Assembly: GCA_037126765.1 (NCBI GenBank)
Contig: JBBCBC010000025.1
Coordinates: forward strand, 13,857,639-13,921,638
DNA length: 64,000 nt
Source of the DNA: Stenogyne calaminthoides
Lineage: Eukaryota; Streptophyta; Magnoliopsida; Lamiales; Lamiaceae
Reading direction: 5' to 3'
A program made the translations under genes and the position numbers. Within the stretch, counting starts at the first letter, position 1. Every line of letters begins with the position of its first letter. The notes beneath the pieces are model-generated. The model saw nothing but the letters and a program-made list of their open reading frames with translations, did not search any database and was not told the origin of the DNA. Shown piece after piece: positions 56,712 through 64,000 of the stretch.

Positions 56712-59267
56712 AAAGGTGCCAATAAATCAACATTTTATAGTCAAACTCCAGTCAAACCACTAGTACGTATTAGACTTTATATCATAACACAATACACATT
56801 CATAAGCGATAAAATATATATATCAAAAGCAAGATAAGTCACAGTATGCCCAATAGGTCGTCATCTATGTATACAACCACTCAAAATCCTGTAGGAGCTC
56901 CACAACTTGTCTAATAAGTCTTCCACGTCACAACATCTCATGATTGCCTCGAGTTCGAAAAGAGACGATAACCCGAGCTTCCAAAACACCTTATTCTCTC
57001 CCACTATCAAATAATAATAATAATATAAACTATAAATATCATTCCAAATTATCTCACAATTTAGACTTACAAGTATCATGTTTCTATTTCTCATTTTCTT
57101 ATATGAAACTTAAAATAATTTCTAACTGACCTTAATTGGTCCTCATATTGATCTACAAATTTACATCCTTACTAATAAGATGTGTGTAAAATAAGCTATA
57201 AAATAATAAGTCAGTCCTACAAAAAGTTTCTTTGTATTAACCCTAATAATTAAATAAGACCTATCTAAAACCGTACTAATGAAATTCAATTATAAGCATA
57301 AGTATGTACCTGTAACTGTTTCTTCTAATTAACCCCAACCTGAAGCTAGATATACTTTTATTTATTGTTATTATCTCCATTTTATATAAAAATCAATTGA
57401 AAATGTTAAAGTCGTGATTTTTCCTTGCAATTATTCAAAGGTTTGAAGAAGTGCATTGTCCTTTGATCTTAAGGATATATCAATATTAATATCGATGTCG
57501 ATAAATTTCAAAAAATGAAAATTATTAATAAGTAATGTATTGCACAAATTTAATAAGATTTTAAACAAATATGTATGATCAAATATACATAAAATAATAT
57601 ATATATATATATAATATTAACATTTGAATTTAAAATCACTCAATAATTATGATAGTATAAGTGACTACGATCCCCATACTTATATCATAATATAAGAAGT
57701 GCAATCTCCATCACCTGACAACCAATATTGGCGTTGATAAAGTATGAAAATGATAAAAATCAATTATTAACTTTATTACATAAATGAATTACTTAGAATG
57801 AAAAATAAAGGGAATGATTACATTTTTTTAAAGTAATCACCCCTTACTACTGATTTCCAATCTTTTTATCGTACGTGTCTTTAAACATTTCCACCGTTCA
57901 CAATTCTCATGCCTCTCACTACTCCACCATTTTAAATCTTAGATTTTAATTTAAAAATACACACGCACTGAGAGTGTGATTTACACACACTACGAAAGCA
58001 ATTTACTCATGCACACCCAGATATCGAAAACAAAAGTTAGAAGCGACATGATTTAGGGCGCACGATGAAGTAGATTCATGTGAGAAGTGATTGTGCGGTT
58101 TTGGAGAAGGAATAACGGAATTTGAGATTGTTTCTACACGTTAATGGCTGATTCTGGAGATTTAGGTATGTCACGCACGTTACTGGCCGATTCTAGAGAT
58201 TTAGATTGATAATGATTAGCACTAAACACAGATTGATTATGATAATTACAGTACATTAACCTGACTGAGCGAAGCAATTAGCACTGAACACAGATTGATT
58301 AATGATTAGCACTAATAAATGACTGATATCCCTTCCTCTTTTTATGATTATGATTAACTGATCCTATATCAATCACTTTTATCTTTTCATTATTGCCTGT
58401 AGTACTATCTAATTACTTGATCAATAAAACTGGGTGAAATTGTGTGAATTGGAAATTTGATTACATATAGTGTCTGAATTTATTCATTCGATATTTAAAC
58501 ATCATCGTTTAGATAGATATAAATTGTAAATGTAACTCTTGATTCTTAATTGACTGGTTTCTGCTTCTAATTTTCAGATAACCGTGGCGTATATGACTAT
58601 AAATTATCTTGAATTAATGGATTTTGGTGCTAATTATCCCATCCATATTTTTCTAGAGAACCAACACTCTTTTTCCACCCCTAAATGTGGAACATTTACT
58701 AAGCTAATTTATATTTATTTTATTTTGTAGCATTAAACAAGTTGCTAGGATGTCTAAGATTTCTTATGTAACTAGTGAAGGAACCAAATTTTGTGATACA
58801 AAGTTGCAGATTGCTTGAGTTTGCTTCTATTCATCTTATATGGAAAAGTTATTCAACTGCCATTTGCAAGCATCGAACATTAATGTATTGCATGAATTTG
58901 GTGAAGGAATGCACGGAAATAGCTTAAGCATGACATTTGATTTTGAATATTTAAAATTCATTAGTTTACAGATTACACATTAATGTGATCATAACCATAA
59001 ACCTGAGTTAAACTATAATGAGGTTACCTTATATATAACATTTGTTAGTAGGGTTTTCAAAATTTTTGGCCATAGTTTTATTAGCAATCTATAATTTACC
59101 TAGTAGTGGAATATTTAGACCAACCTTTATAAGATAGTGTGTATTTGTGACTTTGTGTAAACTTATAGGTAGTATTCTGATCTTGCTATTGATTTTCTGA
59201 GTTTATCTACACATGTACCAGCAGTTTGCAGTTTCAAGGATTTCTGTTTTAAATACTTAGGCACATG

Positions 59268-59340
59268 TAGTATTAGTTGATATGAGCTATAGTATTAGTT
59301 TATGTAAGTTATAGCACTAGTTGATATGAACTATAGTATT
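59268..59340. repeat. 22-bp tandem repeat, three copies
   Basis: Copies of TAGTATTAGTTGATATGAGC start at 59268, 59290 and 59312, with a partial fourth at 59334. The copies differ by two to five bases. Confidence 0.8.
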
Positions 59341-59464
59341 TTCGCATGTCATATATCATACTATTAATTTCTGAGACTGTTTTACTTATTCATGTTTTTG
59401 AAATTCTACAATCAGGTTACAATTTGTATAACTTACTCGGGTGTCTCTTACAACAGTCAGGGTG

Positions 59465-61174
59465 TGTTGGGGTTATACTGAAAAATATGCTTTTACTTTG
59501 TATAACCAAACTGAATTTCTTATTTATTTTACTGAAATAAATTATTTATCACATGTTGCATTAGATATGAATGAATGTTATATATATTTACTGCATACCC
59601 GTTCGATAAAGTCAGTACGTGTTACGTTGTAGTTAATTTGGTGATATCAGATCACAGAAGATCAAATTAACAGTTCCTCGTGACTAAGTACAAATTCACA
59701 ACCCAGATGGAAATGAACAACCCATCATGAAAGGTTGAAGTGTAAGACTCAGATTGACTTATCTTGACCAAGGGATTACACTAGTGCATTACGATGCACT
59801 GAAAAGGACCTACATGAGGATAAATTATCCGGTACTGAATATACAAGAATTAGACCTCAGTGGTTCGTTATTTCTTAATCTTCGTCCCTTAAATATGATC
59901 GTGTGAAATTAATAACTATTGCTTTGACTTACGATGGGAAGAGAATCAGTGCGATTCGATACCTTGTATCTTGGGCAATATTATTAATTACATGACGATT
60001 GCTAAGATTTAATACGGAGAACCGCGTGCAAGCACGGCTTGCTTGATTTGTCCCCTTGGTGGGCTCAGAATCTTTATCATACTAAATCTTGCAAGTGGAA
60101 ATTTATTTCCGGTATGAATAATAATGTTGAGCTGTCTTTACTCCAAGGACAAATATATTAATTAATATAAAGTCTGTTCAGTGACTTAATTAATTAATGG
60201 ACTAAAATAATCTTAAACGCGGGAAATAATAACCGGGATCCATATTATTGTGAAGTCGTAATGTGGGTTAAGATGGATAGTTCAATATTAATTTTATAGT
60301 GGAGTAAATTAATATTAATGGGCTTGAATAATATTTTGGCTAAATATTAAAGCTTCATAGCCCACTGGAGGTCCAATCTTAATTCTCCTAAAGGCCCCTC
60401 AAATAGCCCAAACTAAAGTCCAATTAATAAAAAGGAGAAGAAAATATTTTGCCCTATTTTTCCTCAATTATTTTCGAAAAAAATTGGGTAGGAAGAGAGA
60501 AATGATTTTCTTGGAAAGATTTTATGGAATATGTATTCTTGGAATACAAGTTTATCCCACAAATTCAAGAAAAGTCAAAGATCTTATTTCTTTCCTAACT
60601 AATTGATATTTTCGAAAATATCTATAATATTAGGAGGTGGGATTTTTGTGGAATATTTTATTATGGAGAAAATAATATATTGGATATATTCAAGATTTCT
60701 TGGAGATCAAGAAAAAGATTTTCCCATCTTATTCCTAGGGCAAATTTCGACCACTTCAAGTATTATAAATAGGGGATGAGTTTTTCATCCCCAAGTGCAA
60801 TTCCATGTGTTGGAAAAATTAGAAATCCACAAAGGTGGTGGCCAAATATTTTATTTTCTCCTTTAAGATTAAAATCGTTAGTTGATAATCCTCCCACCGC
60901 ATTACGTTCGTGGACGTGGGTAATATTTGAGAAGGTACTTTGGGTTGATCCATCGTCTCAACGGTTGTCTCTACGAGAGGTTAATATTTACGTAATTCCT
61001 AGATTCCGTATGCTTAGGTTTTACGTTAAATACGTGTACGCATGATGTTTATTTGCTTATTAATTATTATGGTGAATTGGTTTAGGATTAATTCATGTTA
61101 GTAATTAATTAATTAATTTAAATATGTATTTAAATTCAACTCGAATAGATCCGAGCACCCCTAATTTCCCAACA
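59465..61174 (+). repeat. 5' LTR of the fragmentary copia element
   Basis: TATA box TATAAATA at 60764-60771, followed by the hairpin GGGGATGA-TCATCCCC (60772-60792), as in the other two LTRs. Shorter by about 240 bp through internal deletions. Confidence 0.85.
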
Positions 61175-61176
61175 AT

Positions 61177-61188
61177 TGGTATCAGAGC
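61177..61188 (+). other. Primer binding site, initiator tRNA-Met
   Basis: TGGTATCAGAGC two bases after the LTR, identical to the site at 44416. Confidence 0.9.
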
Positions 61189-61709
61189 CTCGGTTTCGAG
61201 CTCTGTATTTAAATTGTTATTTAAATTATGTTGGGCATTAAATTTTATTGAAAATTGGATAGTAGAATTGCTAGATCTGTTTTGAAGGTATCCAATTGTC
61301 ATGGTATTTAATGTGTTTATTTATTTCATGCCTATGAATGGTTTTAATTCGACTCGTTCGAATTTGTTTTTCTCGTGAAAAAATCCACGAGTAGATTAGG
61401 CTATTTGATTTGTTCAATGTAATAGACTAGTCTAGATTTTGGTTTACTTATTTTGTAAAATAAATTGTAACCTGATCGAAGACGAAGACAGAGGCAAGAA
61501 ATTAAACCGATTCAAAAACCGCACAGCAAGCGTCGCGTCGTCATAAAAAACGATGCCAAGGAGGCAGTCTTGGCGGACACGGACACCTGACGGTGGGCAC
61601 GTGACGAGCATACGGGGCAAGACCGACGAACCGAAAGGCCACATGGAGATCGAGCGCCAGACGGGCAAGACGACAGCAGCATGTATTTGGACCGAAGCGG
61701 ACGCAGAAA

Positions 61710-62159
61710 GTGAAGCTCGCCGAGGCGAAGCAAGCGCCGGAGGCCATGGAAAATGAGAGGAATGTGCTCGGCCAACAACTTATCATTGCTGAGGAGACCA
61801 CCACTCGTTTGGGTCTCGAAAATTCAAGGCTACACAATGAAGAATATGTTGATTCTATGTCAAACTTCTCCTATATATGTGCCATCGTTGATGCCATCCG
61901 GTCTGCTCACCACACGCTCACTGGCGAGCAAATTGCCCCGCTCATTTCTAGTTTCCAACAGTACCTGATCGACAACCCACCAGATCGCAACCTTCCGATG
62001 TCAGATTTGAACGATCTGTGGGATTTCTCCATTCTTCCTGAAGGGATCGAAGTTGATGATCCTATCCTGGATGAGGAAGATGGCTCAGACATGAATCTGG
62101 CCGAGGTTCTTTGGTCAAAATCTCGAACCGAAGTGCGGGTCCGATCAAAACTCTGGTGA
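61710..62159 (+). CDS. Coiled-coil protein fragment of a Tat-like retroelement (uncertain)
   Basis: 149 residues. The first 45 are Ala/Glu-rich and heptad-like (MKLAEAKQAPEAMENERNVL, LGLENSRLHNEE). A globular part follows (SYICAIVDAIRSAHH, ISSFQQYLIDNPPDRNLP) and then an acidic tail (DDPILDEEDGSDMN). Such coiled-coil ORFs accompany plant Ty3/gypsy Tat-type and other non-structural retroelement genes, but I cannot assign a domain. The N-terminus probably lies further upstream in DNA replaced by the copia fragment; the ATG is only the first Met. Function unknown. Confidence 0.4.
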   Translation: MKLAEAKQAPEAMENERNVLGQQLIIAEETTTRLGLENSRLHNEEYVDSMSNFSYICAIVDAIRSAHHTLTGEQIAPLISSFQQYLIDNPPDRNLPMSDLNDLWDFSILPEGIEVDDPILDEEDGSDMNLAEVLWSKSRTEVRVRSKLW

Positions 62160-64000
62160 GCAAAGGGGACTCTCGTGGTAGAGCAAAACGCATTCTCCCT
62201 CTGGCGAGCATCTTTGGACTGGCCATCTTTGAAGGAGCCATTCTTTGAGGGGGCCGAGCATGATTTGTTCGACATTTCTCTTCCGTCCACCCCCAATTAT
62301 GAATTTGCTCCTTAGTGTAATTTTTGCTTTGCCGAACATATGTTGTGTAATTTTGTCTTCTTCATTTTTTGTTCGAAGAGTGTCTTCCATACTTGTGTAA
62401 AATTTTGCTTTCCTCTATTTCATTCGAACAACTTGGAATTTGAATGGTTGAATTGCATATTGAACTGTTTCCTCTAACCTGTTTGTTGAGGACGAATGTT
62501 GTTGTTGATGAACGATTGATACTTGTGTTGCTTGATATTCGCTTTGTTGCTTTCTAGTTTATGCCTCTTTTCTTCTGAATGAATTCGAACATTGGGTTTG
62601 CCTATGCTCGCTCCTGACTTTTTTCGTTTTTGATTGTCTTATTGACGTTGCAATCGGTTGATCGTCTTATTTAGGTGCGACCAGATGGGTTACTTTATGA
62701 ACCCCCCCTTTCTTGGTTCGCGATCGTCTTATTTAGGTGCGATCAATTAAATTTAGGGCCGTCTTATTTAGGCTGCGACCAAGACTCATCACCGCTTTTA
62801 AGGCTTACGGGTATCTGTAAGTACGAGTCATCTTTTGCGACTGTGTACCCATTACTCGCTTTTTGCTGCGGAAATCAGAGTACGAACTCGTTTGTCAGGT
62901 GAACATAGACTTGGGCTCGTTCGTCTTTGTTCGGGCCGTCCGACGTAGGTGCGACCTCAAGTAGGCTTCAACTAGAAAATCTTAGCGAACAAAAATATTT
63001 TTTTGCAACACATTGTATTATATTACAACCTTTACATTTGAAGAAGACTATCTATTACACAACTATCGACATCAGACTATGGTTTTGAATTTAAAACCTT
63101 GTCTTGAGTAGACACGAACTGGCCTCACCTTGTCCACGGAATTGATGTTGACAAGCATGTGGCACATCATTCTGTCTACCCTTCTTTAGTAACATGCTCA
63201 AGCAGCAGCAGCATAAGCTTTTGTCCCTCCCAGACAAGTTGTGATTATGCGGGCAGCTGCGAACATGAGCATCAGCATCCGCATGTTGCTTCGAGCGGAC
63301 ACCACGACATCCCCCTCCTTCGGAGGAGATTTTGGGGATGCATAGGGGACTAGTGATTTACTACTGCATTAGCAGTAAGTAACGTGGAGTGGCAACCATG
63401 ACTCTACCGAGCATCTTGAGTCCGCAACGAGCTTCAACCTGTGCTCGGAGTGTCATATGGGGTATAAATCTCATACTAGGCCAGATGCTCGATTCAGCAG
63501 AATGATAGCTGAATCGAGTGCTGGATTCTTCGTCTGGAGGCATACCGAACCAACTTTCTTCTGATAACTGTAGTATTTTTCTTTTTTTCTTCTTCATCTA
63601 TTTTTTTCTCTGCTTTTTTTCTAGCTATCAATGTGCCTCTATTTATAGAACTATCCCAAGCTAGTGCTGGCATAGCTAGTTGGTGCTGGCCCTCTTACTT
63701 TTGCTCCTTCTTTTGACATCTGTTCGGCTTTTTGTCAGCTCTTGGTCAGAGATTGACTCGTCCCTTTCTTGGTTGCCACCACTTGTCAACTCGTTCTGAC
63801 ACGTATCTTCTGTCTTCCGATAGTGCTGGCCAGCATTTCTTTCTAGAAGATATGTGTCGAACACAATGTGTTCTTCCTTCAAGATTGTCCTACTCGTCTT
63901 AGCTGAATGGCTGATTATGTTCGGCCATTTGTGCTTGTTTCAGCTACATTGTCAATTATGTTCGGCCAACTATGCTCGCTTCGGCTGTGTGGCTGACTTT
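62160..64000. other. Non-coding retroelement-like DNA at the window end
   Basis: No domain seen. Four related CGTCTTATTTAGGTGCGACC words occur at 62663, 62725, 62760 and 62937. After about 63000 the sequence is CT-rich with a TTTATAGAACTATC word at 63640, possibly an LTR TATA on the minus strand (TATAAATA at 63638-63645). It probably belongs to an LTR or 3' region of the element carrying the coiled-coil ORF, continuing past the window. Confidence 0.4.

Larger units (their letters stand above)
55744..59464. other. Intergenic AT-rich region
   Basis: No gene recognised on either strand. It holds (GT)n at 56691-56711, (TA)n at about 57596-57613, a pair of related 25-30-bp words (58138, 58177; 58215, 58277) and a 22-bp tandem repeat at 59268-59340. 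It may contain old, unclassified repeats. Confidence 0.5.
59465..61540 (+). mobile_element. 5' fragment of a second copy of the nested copia family
   Basis: LTR 59465-61174 (1710 bp, TGTTGGGG to CCCAACA), then primer site and leader, all homologous to 42462-44700. Gag and pol are absent: similarity ends near 61500-61540 and a different sequence follows. The LTR is more diverged from the two at 42 and 50 kb than those are from each other, so it is an older or different subfamily member. Confidence 0.8.

Noticed and set aside
58138..58320. Repeated GATTCTGGAGATTTAG and GCACTGAACACAGATTGATTA words
   Set aside because: Only two imperfect copies of each; too little to define an element.

Overview
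The window is nuclear DNA from a flowering plant, most likely a eudicot and possibly Lamiales. The evidence is two intron-rich genes with GT-AG introns, AT-rich intergenic DNA, and several layers of plant LTR retrotransposons, SINEs and MITEs. The order is a guess from the general look of the repeats. There are no bacterial-type operons, CRISPR arrays or rRNA genes.

Two host genes can be rebuilt exon by exon. On the minus strand, 7566 to 2426 is a six-exon gene for a multidomain FK506-binding peptidyl-prolyl isomerase of the FKBP62/FKBP65 (ROF1/ROF2) type. It has three FKBP domains, a TPR domain and 566 codons, with a heat-shock-element cluster just upstream of its ATG. On the plus strand, 26695 to 36799 is a twelve-exon gene for the COPII coat protein SEC23 (773 codons). 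Both frames close across every proposed splice junction. Their introns carry MITEs, tRNA-derived SINEs and one near-perfect 66-bp foldback.

Between the two genes (9577-25000) lies a minus-strand Ty1/copia element of Sirevirus type. It has LTRs of about 1.9 kb, gag-pol, and a large extra ORF downstream of pol, followed on the right by the 3' part of a second tandem copy. Downstream of SEC23 (38641-55743) is a decayed minus-strand Ty3/gypsy chromovirus. Three later insertions split its gag: a 9.2-kb plus-strand copia element (42462-51658), a 1.5-kb solo LTR with a TAGGA target duplication (51860-53400), and a 1.2-kb Sirevirus-like solo LTR (53573-54787). From 59465 a second copy of the nested copia family gives only its 5' LTR, primer site and leader. 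It runs into unrelated retroelement-like DNA that continues to the window edge.

The points most worth a second look are: (i) a 150-bp foldback in SEC23 intron 11 with TG/CA ends and a 5-bp target duplication; (ii) patchy exchange of CAG/CTG for CGA/TCG between the Sirevirus copies, which breaks reading frames and looks like a sequencing or consensus artefact at CHG-methylated sites; (iii) the extra Sirevirus ORF; and (iv) the LTR-internal-LTR-internal tandem structure. I found no wholly new gene system.
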